NCBI RefSeq assembly: GCF_010500845.1
Contig: NZ_JAAAMI010000009.1
Coordinates: 62,001 to 126,000, forward strand
Source: Flagellimonas sediminis
GTDB taxonomy: Bacteria; Bacteroidota; Bacteroidia; Flavobacteriales; Flavobacteriaceae
Length of the DNA: 64,000 nucleotides
Reading direction: 5' to 3'
Shown: one piece after another, positions 44,175 through 53,440 of the stretch
How positions within the stretch are numbered: the stretch's first letter is position 1
Layout of the letters: every line of letters begins with the position of its first letter
Made by a program: the position numbers and the translations under genes
Notes under the pieces: model-generated
Databases searched by the model: none
Told to the model about the DNA's origin: nothing
The model's input: the letters and a program-made list of their open reading frames with translations, nothing else

Positions 44175-44873
44175 ATGAGCAATAAAAAGGTATTGGAGCC
44201 GCCGAATCTTCAAAATTTAACAGTAAACGCTGATTCATTTGAATGTTCTATAACAACCGATATTGCCGTATTCGGATATGTGGACCATCGGTTGAAACTA
44301 TTGCTCACTAAACGTTCGGTTGGGGAATTTACCAACCACTGGATGTTACCTGGGGGGGTTATGGAAGCCAACGAGACCCTGAAGGATTGTGCCAGTAAAG
44401 TATTGCTTGCCCTGACTGGGGTAAAGGACATCCATTTTGAGCAGGTGAAAGTGTATTCCGATTTAAAAAGGCATCCTTTAAAGCGCGTAATCACCGTTTC
44501 TTTCTATGCCATGGTAAGGCCGGAAAATCATCCCCTTTTTCTTAAGGGAAATGTGGAACAGATCTCATGGTTTGATATGGAGGAAATCCCTGTGAACCTG
44601 GGATTTGACCATGCCCAAATCATCCATGACGCCCATATGTTCCTTAAAAACAACCTTAAGGACCGATTGATCATGGGGGAATTATTACCCAAACAGTTCA
44701 CCCTATCAGAACTCCAAGGTCTATATGAAGACATTTTGGGGATCAAATTGGATAAACGTAATTTTAGAAAACGAATCTTTCAGATGGAAGTGTTGAAAAA
44801 CACCGGGGAAGTCAAGGCAGGCATTAAAGGTGGCCCCGTTCTTTATGAATATGATGTTTCGGTAAAAGGATGA
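44175..44873 (+). CDS. Nudix-fold (NrtR/AraR-type) transcriptional regulator with degenerate Nudix box
   Basis: The 232-residue protein has an N-terminal Nudix fold (about 25-155; LPGGVMEANETLKDCASKVLL) and a C-terminal winged helix (160-232; LLPKQFTLSELQGLYEDILG, DKRNFRKRIFQME). In the Nudix consensus G-x5-E-x7-REUxEExGU, the REUxEE part reads K75-V-L-L-A-L80, so all three metal-binding Glu are lost and hydrolysis is not expected. Non-catalytic NrtR-family members in Bacteroidota sense sugars or intermediates. Divergence from the uxa/uxu operon makes it the best candidate hexuronate regulator. Confidence 0.88.
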   Translation: MSNKKVLEPPNLQNLTVNADSFECSITTDIAVFGYVDHRLKLLLTKRSVGEFTNHWMLPGGVMEANETLKDCASKVLLALTGVKDIHFEQVKVYSDLKRHPLKRVITVSFYAMVRPENHPLFLKGNVEQISWFDMEEIPVNLGFDHAQIIHDAHMFLKNNLKDRLIMGELLPKQFTLSELQGLYEDILGIKLDKRNFRKRIFQMEVLKNTGEVKAGIKGGPVLYEYDVSVKG

Positions 44874-44984
44874 TTCCAATAAAAAAATGACACGTCGAAA
44901 TGCATCAATTAAATCCGAAAAAATAATATCTTACAAAGACATCCAAATAGACAAATCTCAGGAAATCAACTAAACAACCATACC

Positions 44985-46322
44985 ATGAAAACCAATCGAG
45001 CACTTAGTATTTTGTTCTTCTTTATATCATTTATATCCTTTGGTCAGGGCCAGAAAGATTACAAACCCACCAAAGAAAACCTGGAAGCTCGAAAATGGTT
45101 CCAAGAGGCAAAATTTGGGATGTTTATCCATTGGGGCGTATACAGCATTTTGGGTGATGGTGAATGGGTGATGAACAATCAAAATATCCCTCTACAGGCC
45201 TATGAAAAGCTGCCTACTTTTTTTAATCCAACTGGCTATGATGCCGAGGCATGGGTAAAAATGGCAAAGGATGCGGGGATGAAATACATTACCATCACTA
45301 GCAGGCACCATGATGGGTTCTCCATGTTCGATACCAAGGCCAACAATTATGACATTGTGGATAGTACTCCCTATGGAAAGGATGTCCTGAAGCAATTAGC
45401 GGATGCTTGCCATAAAGAAGGCATCAAACTCTTTTTCTATTATTCTCTGTTGGACTGGCACAACGACGATTATTTTCCTCGTGGCCGTACAGGAACCGAT
45501 ATTCCAGGTCGAGGTGCAGGGGAATGGGACAACTACATCGCCTTTATGAAAGCGCAGTTGACCGAGCTCTTAACCAACTATGGTGAAATTGCGGGTATTT
45601 GGTTTGATGGGCATTGGGATCAAAAACTGTGGGATGGTGAACGGTTTGGGGCCCTCCAGGTAGATTGGCATTATGATGAGATCTACAAATTGATCCATGA
45701 ACTACAGCCCCAATGTTTAATTGGGAACAACCACCATTTGGCTACCATTGAAGGGGAAGATTTTCAAATGTTCGAAAAGGACCTGCCAGGCAAGAACACG
45801 ACCGGTTTTGGTACATCGGCATCGGATATTGGTAAACTGCCCATGGAAGTTTGTGAAACCATCAACGGTTCATGGGGTTTCAATTTGCAGGATAGACGAC
45901 ATAAATCGAAGGAAGAATTGATCCATTTCATTGTTAAGGCTGCCGGGTATGGAAGTAACCTATTGCTCAACGTAGGTCCCATGCCCAATGGAAAAATCCA
46001 AGAAGAACATCAGGAATCCCTCAAAGAAATTGGCGCATGGATGCGAGAAAATGGTTCAACCATCTATAGCACCATGGCCGGGCCTTTCCTTCCCAACGAA
46101 AAATTTGCCACGACCAGAAAAGGAAACACCATTTTTCTACACATTTTGGATAGAAGTCAGAAAATTTTCTTGGAGGATTTTGGCAAAAAAATTAAAGATG
46201 TGAAACTGTTCCCCGACCAATCTAAATTGACTTTTCAACAAAACAAATTCGGTTTGTTCGTAGAAGTACCTAAGGACAAAATCGACAGTGTGGACACCAT
46301 CGTAGAAATTACCCTAAAGTAA
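44985..46322 (+). CDS. Alpha-L-fucosidase-like GH29 glycosidase
   Basis: A 445-residue protein with signal peptide (SILFFFISFISFGQG). The GH29 core is clear: WFQEAKFGMFIHWGVYSILGDGEWVM near the start, YITITSRHHDGFSMFDTKANNYDIVD, and the nucleophile Asp in YGEIAGIWFDGHW. ETINGSWGFNLQDRRHKSKEELIHFIVKAAGYGSNLLLNVGP is the classic C-terminal stretch of the barrel. A short beta-sandwich follows. It should release fucose or a similar sugar in the periplasm or outside. It begins 111 bp after the Nudix regulator and may be co-transcribed with it. Confidence 0.92.
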   Translation: MKTNRALSILFFFISFISFGQGQKDYKPTKENLEARKWFQEAKFGMFIHWGVYSILGDGEWVMNNQNIPLQAYEKLPTFFNPTGYDAEAWVKMAKDAGMKYITITSRHHDGFSMFDTKANNYDIVDSTPYGKDVLKQLADACHKEGIKLFFYYSLLDWHNDDYFPRGRTGTDIPGRGAGEWDNYIAFMKAQLTELLTNYGEIAGIWFDGHWDQKLWDGERFGALQVDWHYDEIYKLIHELQPQCLIGNNHHLATIEGEDFQMFEKDLPGKNTTGFGTSASDIGKLPMEVCETINGSWGFNLQDRRHKSKEELIHFIVKAAGYGSNLLLNVGPMPNGKIQEEHQESLKEIGAWMRENGSTIYSTMAGPFLPNEKFATTRKGNTIFLHILDRSQKIFLEDFGKKIKDVKLFPDQSKLTFQQNKFGLFVEVPKDKIDSVDTIVEITLK

Positions 46323-46390
46323 CTTTTGCCATATTTGATTTTCGATTTTACCTGATAGGAATACCTAAATTGAAAATCACACATCAATAA

Positions 46391-46418
46391 AAAGGGTTGC
46401 ATTATAATGCAACCCTTT
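46391..46418. terminator. Bidirectional terminator between fucosidase and PorP/SprF genes
   Basis: A perfect 28-bp palindrome (arms AAAGGGTTGCATTA and its complement) lies between two convergent genes. Five A precede it and GTTTTT follows, so it can terminate transcription in both directions. Confidence 0.85.
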
Positions 46419-46518
46419 GTTTTTCAATTAAATAAAATCATGTGAAAGATTACTCCCTGTTAGGTTATAAACCAATTGCATGGGTCAAAACCTTTGGGTT
46501 TGGCCATTCTTTAGCCTT

Positions 46519-47409
46519 TTACATCCTCAATCTCATAAAAAGCTCGTGGGTATTGTTGTCCAACCCATTGATCGGACTCTGCAGGGCAGTCTCGTAGGCA
46601 TACCCTATGTTCAGACCATTACTGACATTGAAGAGCACCAGACCACTGACACTCTCATCAAAACGGTAAGAGGCACCAAATTCAAAACGCTCCCCAAAAT
46701 CCAGGATCCCCGTAAGTTCAAGGGACACAGGCGAGGCATCTGCATAACGGAACATCCCCATGGTCTTCAAATCCAAGGTCTTACCAAGAAGAAAGGTGTA
46801 CCCCCCGCTCAAATAGGCATGCATCCGGTCCACACCAAGGTAGGCGTTACCATCACGCTCTTGTAAACGCTTAGGGGTCAACAGTTTTGGTGCCGACAGG
46901 GAAACAAAATATCTGTCGTGTTTCAAATAGGCCCCAGCTCCCACATTGGGCGTGAACCGGCTTTCATAACCCATGAGTGCTCCATCCTGTCCTACCCCAT
47001 AAGTGACCAATCCGTCTGTATTGGCATCGTAGGAATTCGCGCTCCCCTTGAGTCCAAAGTACAATGTATGCTCCGCATCCAACTGTATATGGTATGACAC
47101 ATCGATGGCCACCCAAGTCTGGCGCTCAATAAAGGTCTTATCGTTCAAGATGGAAACCCCGAGCCCCACTTTTCTTCCTACAGGCATTCCAAAAATGGCA
47201 CTTTGGCTTTCCGGTGCCCCTTGAACGCCTGCCCATTGACTCCGAATTCCCAAGGAGAACTCCGTGGACTCGGAACTTCCCGCAAAGGCCGGATTATAAA
47301 TGTTCATATTGTACCTGTAAAAAGTAAAACTAGGGTCCTGTTGGGCCTTAACGGCCACCGAAAGGACCAAGGCCATTATAAGTACTGCTATTCTATTGAT
47401 TGTATTCAT
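46519..47409 (-). CDS. PorP/SprF-family T9SS membrane protein
   Basis: The ATG at 47409 gives 296 residues with a signal peptide (VLIMALVLSVAVKAQ) directly followed by QDPSFTFYRYNMNIYNPAFAGSSESTEFSLGIRSQW, the typical opening of this family. Repeated amphipathic strands to the end (LFMRLRM) indicate an outer-membrane barrel. SprF-type proteins retain partner adhesins that carry type B sorting domains; the upstream adhesin ends in such a domain, so the two form a pair. The start lies 33 bp after the adhesin stop. Confidence 0.92.
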   Translation of the reverse strand: MNTINRIAVLIMALVLSVAVKAQQDPSFTFYRYNMNIYNPAFAGSSESTEFSLGIRSQWAGVQGAPESQSAIFGMPVGRKVGLGVSILNDKTFIERQTWVAIDVSYHIQLDAEHTLYFGLKGSANSYDANTDGLVTYGVGQDGALMGYESRFTPNVGAGAYLKHDRYFVSLSAPKLLTPKRLQERDGNAYLGVDRMHAYLSGGYTFLLGKTLDLKTMGMFRYADASPVSLELTGILDFGERFEFGASYRFDESVSGLVLFNVSNGLNIGYAYETALQSPINGLDNNTHELFMRLRM

Positions 47410-47441
47410 GATTTTAATTGTGCTTTTTGTTTTGTTGATTT

Positions 47442-50400
47442 TTAATAGTTGATAAAGATCCATCCCTGTAGCGGTGCATCGCCATTGCCCAGATCAATAA
47501 TGTATAGGTAAGATCCCGACGGAAGCTTTTCGTTCCGGTTCTTATAGAAACCTCCCCAATCATTGTGATAGGATCTTGTGCCAAATACCTCATGCCCCCA
47601 TCGATTATACACCTTAACCACATTGTTGGGATAATTGTCGATTCCCGGAATAATCCAAGTATCGTTATTACCATCTCCATTGGGAGTGAACGCCTGGGCT
47701 GGGACCAAAGTGGGTTCCTCACTAGTTGGGAAAGCATCATCCCCATCCAGTACACCATCGTTGTCATCATCGTCATCCAAACTATCGGGTATACCATCAC
47801 CGTCCGTATCCAAAGGAGTGCTTGAAGCATCTGTTGGGTCTGTACCTTCGTTCAACTCAACTTCATCGGAATACCCGTCCCCATCATCATCCGTATCAGC
47901 ATTGTCACCAATCCCATCTCCATCGGTATCGGTGTCTTCACTGGCATCTGTTGGGAATGCATCTTCATTGTCAAGTATACCATCGTTATCATCATCGTTG
48001 TCCACATTGTCCCCAAGGCCATCGCCATCACTGTCCATGTCCTCTATCCCATCATTGTCATCATCTGTATCGGCATTGTCACCAATTCCATCCCCATCAA
48101 CATCCGAGCTTTCATTCGGGTCTGTTGGAAAGGCATCCTCATCATCGGGAAGTCCATCGTTATCGGCATCATTATCGGCATTGTCCCCAGTTCCGTCGCC
48201 ATCGGTATCGGTATCCTCCATGGGGTCTTTAGGGAAGGCGTCGTTGCTATCCAAGGTGCCGTCACCGTCATCGTCGTCATCGGCATTGTCCCCAGTTCCG
48301 TCCCCATCGGTATCGGTATCCTCCATGGGGTCTTTAGGGAAGGCGTCGTTGCTATCCAAGGTGCCGTCACCGTCATCGTCGTCATCGGCATTGTCCCCAG
48401 TTCCGTCCCCATCGGTATCGGTATCCTCCATGGGGTCTTTAGGGAAGGCGTCGTTGCTATCCAAGGTGCCGTCACCGTCATCGTCGTCATCGGCATTGTT
48501 CCCCGTTCCGTCCCCATCGGTATCGGTATCTTCCGTTGGGTCCTTAGGGAAGGCGTCGTTGATGTCCAAAGTACCATCTCCATCATCATCGTCATCGGCA
48601 TTGTCCCCTGTTCCGTCCCCATCGGTATCGGTATCCTCCGTTGGGTCCTTAGGGAAGGCGTCGTTGCTATCCAAGGTGCCGTCACCGTCATCGTCTTCGT
48701 CGGCATTGTCCCCAGTTCCGTCCCCATCGGTATCGGTATCCTCCATAGGGTCTTTCGGGAAGGCGTCGTTGATGTCCAAAGTACCATCTCCGTCATCATC
48801 GTCATCGGCATTGTCCCCTGTTCCGTCCCCATCGGTATCGGTGTCCTCCATTGGGTCCTTAGGGAAGGCATCGTTGCTATCCAAGGTGCCGTCGCCGTCA
48901 TCGTCGTCATCGGCATTGTCGCCCGTTCCGTCGCCATCGGTATCGGTATCCTCCGTTGGGTCCTTAGGAAATGCGTCGTTGCTATCCAAGGTGCCGTCTC
49001 CGTCATCGTCGTCATCGGCATTGTCGCCCGTTCCGTCGCCATCGGTATCGGTGTCCTCCGTTGGGTCCTTAGGAAATGCGTCGTTGCTATCCAAGGTGCC
49101 GTCTCCGTCATCGTCATCATCGGCATTATCGCCCGTTCCGTCGCCATCGGTATCGGTATCCTCCATGGGGTCTTTAGGGAAGGCGTCGTTGCTATCCAAG
49201 GTGCCGTCACCGTCATCATCGTCATCGGCATTGTCGCCCGTTCCGTCGCCATCGGTATCGGTGTCCTCTGTTGGGTCTTTTGGGAAGGCGTCGTTGATGT
49301 CCAAGGTACCGTCGCCGTCATCGTCTTCATCGGCATTGTCCCCAGTTCCGTCGCCATCGGTATCGGTATCCTCCGTTGGGTCTTTTGGGAAGGCGTCGTT
49401 GCTATCCAAGGTGCCGTCGCCGTCATCGTCGTCATCGGCATTGTCCCCTGTTCCGTCCCCATCGGTATCGGTATCCTCCGTTGGGTCTTTTGGGAAGGCG
49501 TCGTTGATGTCCAAAGTGCCATCCCCGTCATCGTCGTCATCAGAATCGTCAGGGATTCCATCACCATCGGTATCTTGGGCTGCTGTAATATCTGCACTAT
49601 AAGTAATGCTACTCAATGCATCATCCCCATCCTTCACTTTAAATGAAAAGGAAGCGTAGCTTTCGCCAAATTCACCAGTCTCCGTGATATATACCAACAA
49701 AGTCACATCATCGACCATATCATTGATGGATACCGGATTGCCGTTATATGTCAATGTTCCTTTTGAGGGAAGAGAAACAATCTGAATGCCGTTGAAGGCA
49801 TCACTGGGGTCATCATCAGTAAAAGTGAAATCGCTTACGGCAAATGCATATCCTAAATCCTGAATTACATCCACCGTAATGTTTCCTCCTTGGGGAGCAT
49901 CATTCACATTGTTGATGCTAAAGGAAACGGTAACCGTTTCAGAGAAAGAAACCGCATCTTCAAAGTTATAGGTGAAACTGTCCGTTCCTGACTCGTCACC
50001 ATCATGCTCATAAGAAAAGGTACCATCCGCATTGAATGTAAACGATGCCGCATGGGACGGGTTGGTAATGATATGATACACTAAATCATCTCCATCTACC
50101 TCCACATCGTTGGTGGAAACATCCTCGTTCAAGGTTGCATTTTCATCCAAATTGAAGCTGTCAGCATTTGCCACAGGGATATCATCCGCAGGTAAAATGG
50201 AAAGCGTGATATTGGCCGTTACCTTTTGCCCTTGATCGTCCAATTCATAGGTTACGGTATCGGTACCATTCATGTTGGCATCGGGAGTATACACTACTTG
50301 GTTACTTTCGTTGACCACGGCAGTACCTTTGGTGCCCTGTACCGTGATAGTGACCGTTGGTGTGGCACCTGTATCATACACGTCGTTGTACAACACATCA

Positions 50401-52880
50401 ATGGGGTCCGATACGGTATCTTCATCCAAAATGGCCAAGTCGTCATCTGCGCTGACCACTAGGGTAATATCGTAAGGTCCAAAAGTGGCCGTACCCACAT
50501 TGCCTGCATTGTCCTTAACTTCAGCATGGATATACCATCCTGAACCTCCAGAATTGAATGAAGTTGTTTTGGACTGGCTATTGCTCCATGAGGTCCAAGC
50601 CGCATTATCCGTTGCCGGTGGGGTGGCACTTTGTACTTTTGCAAAACGCTGCACATCAAAACCACTACCCCCGTTTTCATCCTGAAAAACCAATTGAATA
50701 TCGGTATTGGTATCCAAGCTTCCACTGGATGGGTTAGCCGTAATGGTCGGCAGGGTATTATCATCAACAATGGTCAGCGTTCGATAGAACGGTTCCGACC
50801 AAACCCCTGTATCTGTTTGGGTACGCAAACTGATGATGTAATCCGCAGAAAGGTTGTTATAGGCCGAGAAATCGGTCATTGGAGTCGTGGCATTGTAAAT
50901 CTGGGTATCGGTTGGGTCTCCGTTACCATCGTAAGTTCGTTGGGTCACGATCCATTCTTGGGTGGATAAGGTCCTGCCGTAAGGGTCAACCGAGTTATCC
51001 TCAATGGCAACTGTCATGTTCCCAGTATAGGTGTTGATCAAATCAGGTTGTATGTTGAACTGTGCTATAGGCAGATCGGTACTGCCACCGGAGCCTGATG
51101 TCTTTTCAACATAGATACTGGTGGGACTACTCCAGGTACCCTGATGGTCCTGAACTGTCAACATCACCAAGTATTGGCCATCAGGTACTGAATTTTTGTC
51201 AAACTGTCCTATGGTCCAATCATTTGTAGAAGCGGCATCAACGGATTTCCATTTCCATTCGGATTGGGCAATACCATTATTTGAACCTCCATCCAAGTCA
51301 TAGGAGGTATTGTTGATGAACCCAGTATCACTGCTATAGGTAAAGCTTGCCACTGGTCTACGGTGAAAGAACAACGTGGTTGGTGCCGTTGGCATTTCTT
51401 CAAAGGTGAAGGTGTACTTTCCTGGCTTTTCATAATACTCGGGTACATCTTCCAAGTACAGTCCACTCCAAGAAACACGTCCCGTGTTGTTTTCAAAATA
51501 GGTTTCATCATGGGTAATTTTCCAGCGTCCGCTTGGGTAACTGGCATTGGCCGTATTGTTTTTCAGCTGTGCCGGATCCACATCGATCTCCACTGAAGTA
51601 CCCGCAATAAAGAACTCACCTGCACTCACGGTACCGAATTGGTATTGCTCATAAATGTATTGGGCTATATCGTCGATCCAAGTAGACCAACTTCCGGCAT
51701 CCCTATTGACAAAGGTTCCCTGATTGTTGTTCTGGGTAATAAACCGTTCAAACTGTGCCTCATTGGCATTGGTTCCCCAACCGATGTAATGGATATCCTC
51801 GTTGATGGTACGCATCAAGATTTCGGAAAGATCGGTGTCCACATCAAAATCGGCAACTTCAATATCATCCAGGTTTACGTTGAACCTCAGTGCACTGTTC
51901 CTCCATTGTGGCTCACGCAATACATCTTTAAAGGCACGCAGCTCCAATTTTTCTATATTGATATCCTTGAAATAGGCACCAGATTGTTCGTGTACGTAAA
52001 AACCATAACTTCCTTCAGAGAAAGTTGCATCGGAAATGTTGAACGATTCAATCCAATCCGTACCGGCACTTCCACCCCCTCCTTTTCTTGAGATTTTGAT
52101 ATCGTCACCACTCATTTCAATCTTAAATTCAATGCTCTGCCCATCATAATAGGCGGCAAACATATCGGCACGGTTACCATCCCAGCCATAGGTTGCTGTA
52201 CCAGAATTACCGCTATTGGTGTTCAAGGCCAAAACGGTTTTAACCCCGTTTTCAATTTTTATGATGGCCTCGGCAGGGTCACCGTCTGTTCCATAGCCGC
52301 TCACATTTCCACATGCTGTATGGTTGTCAATGATATAGGCATAAAAGTTTTGGTTGTCCACTTTTCTAAAGATAAAGCCTACTTCACCATGTACATAAGG
52401 TGCACCTATTAACCCCCAGGTTGCAGAAATGGAACCATCGGCTATATCCCCTGTGGGATCATACATGGCATATCCATAACCGTTGTAACGGCTCACAAAA
52501 TCCGCAATGATTCGGTTGGTTCCGGAATCAAAGGTGAAGTAGTCTCCTGTGTAAGAAGAATGGACCGGTGGTTCGGTACCATTAAAGTTCATTTTGTTCC
52601 AGTTGTTGAAAATGTCACTGGCATCGGCCTGGTCGGAAGAAATGGAGCTTCGTTGAAAGGCCTCCACACGGAGTTTTCCCAAAGGGATTCCCTTAAGATG
52701 CATGGCTTGTTCAAGATCGGCCTCAAAGGTGGATAGATCCACATTAGCCGAGCCAACAGTTACCATGACATCCACATTAGGGCCCTGTTTTACGGTCATG
52801 TCCACGGTTTGGGCCTGTACGGCTCCAAACAGAAGAAAAAGTAAAAAGAATGATAAGGTATTTGTTAAGGTTTGTTTCAT
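47442..52880 (-). CDS. Very large T9SS adhesin with TSP3-like calcium-binding repeats and type B C-terminal domain
   Basis: The 1812-residue protein has a signal peptide (LLFLLFGAVQAQ) and a lectin/laminin-G-like N-terminal region (about 70-320, for example YTGDYFTFDSGTNRIIADF). Ig/PKD-like segments and cadherin-like domains follow (ADDDLAILDEDTVSDPIDVLYND; DIPVANADSFNLDENATL), then a run of Asp-rich thrombospondin type 3-like repeats (about 1110-1700). The end, AQAFTPNGDGNNDTWIIPG through VKVYNRWGHEVF, is a gliding-motility-associated (type B) sorting domain. It is expected to be secreted by T9SS and act in adhesion. It starts 11 bp after the DUF4347 gene. Confidence 0.92.
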   Translation of the reverse strand: MKQTLTNTLSFFLLFLLFGAVQAQTVDMTVKQGPNVDVMVTVGSANVDLSTFEADLEQAMHLKGIPLGKLRVEAFQRSSISSDQADASDIFNNWNKMNFNGTEPPVHSSYTGDYFTFDSGTNRIIADFVSRYNGYGYAMYDPTGDIADGSISATWGLIGAPYVHGEVGFIFRKVDNQNFYAYIIDNHTACGNVSGYGTDGDPAEAIIKIENGVKTVLALNTNSGNSGTATYGWDGNRADMFAAYYDGQSIEFKIEMSGDDIKISRKGGGGSAGTDWIESFNISDATFSEGSYGFYVHEQSGAYFKDINIEKLELRAFKDVLREPQWRNSALRFNVNLDDIEVADFDVDTDLSEILMRTINEDIHYIGWGTNANEAQFERFITQNNNQGTFVNRDAGSWSTWIDDIAQYIYEQYQFGTVSAGEFFIAGTSVEIDVDPAQLKNNTANASYPSGRWKITHDETYFENNTGRVSWSGLYLEDVPEYYEKPGKYTFTFEEMPTAPTTLFFHRRPVASFTYSSDTGFINNTSYDLDGGSNNGIAQSEWKWKSVDAASTNDWTIGQFDKNSVPDGQYLVMLTVQDHQGTWSSPTSIYVEKTSGSGGSTDLPIAQFNIQPDLINTYTGNMTVAIEDNSVDPYGRTLSTQEWIVTQRTYDGNGDPTDTQIYNATTPMTDFSAYNNLSADYIISLRTQTDTGVWSEPFYRTLTIVDDNTLPTITANPSSGSLDTNTDIQLVFQDENGGSGFDVQRFAKVQSATPPATDNAAWTSWSNSQSKTTSFNSGGSGWYIHAEVKDNAGNVGTATFGPYDITLVVSADDDLAILDEDTVSDPIDVLYNDVYDTGATPTVTITVQGTKGTAVVNESNQVVYTPDANMNGTDTVTYELDDQGQKVTANITLSILPADDIPVANADSFNLDENATLNEDVSTNDVEVDGDDLVYHIITNPSHAASFTFNADGTFSYEHDGDESGTDSFTYNFEDAVSFSETVTVSFSINNVNDAPQGGNITVDVIQDLGYAFAVSDFTFTDDDPSDAFNGIQIVSLPSKGTLTYNGNPVSINDMVDDVTLLVYITETGEFGESYASFSFKVKDGDDALSSITYSADITAAQDTDGDGIPDDSDDDDDGDGTLDINDAFPKDPTEDTDTDGDGTGDNADDDDDGDGTLDSNDAFPKDPTEDTDTDGDGTGDNADEDDDGDGTLDINDAFPKDPTEDTDTDGDGTGDNADDDDDGDGTLDSNDAFPKDPMEDTDTDGDGTGDNADDDDDGDGTLDSNDAFPKDPTEDTDTDGDGTGDNADDDDDGDGTLDSNDAFPKDPTEDTDTDGDGTGDNADDDDDGDGTLDSNDAFPKDPMEDTDTDGDGTGDNADDDDDGDGTLDINDAFPKDPMEDTDTDGDGTGDNADEDDDGDGTLDSNDAFPKDPTEDTDTDGDGTGDNADDDDDGDGTLDINDAFPKDPTEDTDTDGDGTGNNADDDDDGDGTLDSNDAFPKDPMEDTDTDGDGTGDNADDDDDGDGTLDSNDAFPKDPMEDTDTDGDGTGDNADDDDDGDGTLDSNDAFPKDPMEDTDTDGDGTGDNADNDADNDGLPDDEDAFPTDPNESSDVDGDGIGDNADTDDDNDGIEDMDSDGDGLGDNVDNDDDNDGILDNEDAFPTDASEDTDTDGDGIGDNADTDDDGDGYSDEVELNEGTDPTDASSTPLDTDGDGIPDSLDDDDDNDGVLDGDDAFPTSEEPTLVPAQAFTPNGDGNNDTWIIPGIDNYPNNVVKVYNRWGHEVFGTRSYHNDWGGFYKNRNEKLPSGSYLYIIDLGNGDAPLQGWIFINY
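48180..49548. repeat. Tandem 105-bp repeats in the adhesin gene (13 copies)
   Basis: Thirteen near-identical copies of a 105-bp unit encode 35 residues each, of the form DTDTDGDGTGDNADDDDD-GDGTLDSNDAFPKDPTE. Copies differ mainly at S/I in the DSND/DIND position and T/M in DPTED/DPMED. Neighbouring copies are almost the same at DNA level, while more divergent repeats continue to about 47770. The run is likely to change in copy number and to be hard to assemble. Confidence 0.95.
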
Positions 52881-52891
52881 GGCTGGTAGCT

Positions 52892-53440
52892 CTATTTGAA
52901 TATTGAATTATTGACAGGTTGGTTCATGGTGGTATGATCAAAGTCCAAATCTGCCCCGAAAATGGAGCTACAATTCGTAGGAACTGCAATGTTGAGATAA
53001 GCCTTGTCACTAATTTTCTTCAGCAAGGCCAGTCCTTCTGGATTTGAACCGAGGTTACAATCGTAAATAAGAAGCTGTATGTGAATTCCTTGGAATAGCC
53101 CTTCGAGCATGGAAAGCTCAAATTCTTGGTCTACAGCATCGGCATCATAGGTTTTGCCCCCGAGCTCCATAGCGTTGTAGTTAGCGTTGGCAAATAGATG
53201 GACCACCTGTGTAGACCTGCTCTGCTCCAGATATTGTCGGATGGACTCCCACGGATTTTTGGGCGCATTAACTTCAAAAACTGGTATTCCCGATGCCAAA
53301 TGATCGAGTACTTGCTGTTTTTGGGAATAGTTGGAATCGATGACGACCAATTCATTGGATTGCGCCATGCTCCTAGTAACAAAAAGGATGATCAGCATCA
53401 AAAAGAAGATTGAAGATTTCCGGTTAACTTGATTTTTCAT
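52892..53440 (-). CDS. Secreted stand-alone DUF4347 protein
   Basis: The 182-residue protein has a signal peptide (FFLMLIILFVTRSMAQS) and is then almost entirely one DUF4347-like domain: ELVVIDSNYSQKQQVLDHL, PWESIRQYLEQSRSTQVVHLF, MELGGKTYDADAVDQ and IHIQLLIYDCNLGSNPEG. In most bacterial adhesins this domain is at the N-terminus of the large protein; here it is a separate gene 11 bp before the adhesin. The usual HIVSHG motif reads VVHLFAN, so any catalytic role of that His appears lost. Function is unknown. Confidence 0.8.
   Translation of the reverse strand: MKNQVNRKSSIFFLMLIILFVTRSMAQSNELVVIDSNYSQKQQVLDHLASGIPVFEVNAPKNPWESIRQYLEQSRSTQVVHLFANANYNAMELGGKTYDADAVDQEFELSMLEGLFQGIHIQLLIYDCNLGSNPEGLALLKKISDKAYLNIAVPTNCSSIFGADLDFDHTTMNQPVNNSIFK

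Noticed and set aside
48180-49548. Possible CRISPR array because of regular 105-bp spacing
   Set aside because: The whole unit is repeated with no unique spacers and it stays in frame within the adhesin gene, so it is a coding tandem repeat.
47635-49602. A 655-codon Ser/Pro-rich frame and a 517-codon frame overlapping the adhesin repeats
   Set aside because: Both are by-products of the 105-bp Asp/Gly-codon repeats read in other frames; composition is extremely biased and no signal or domain is present.
52880-52892. Frameshift splitting one adhesin gene into DUF4347 and the main protein
   Set aside because: Both proteins have their own signal peptides and the first ends cleanly with a stop 11 bp before the second start.
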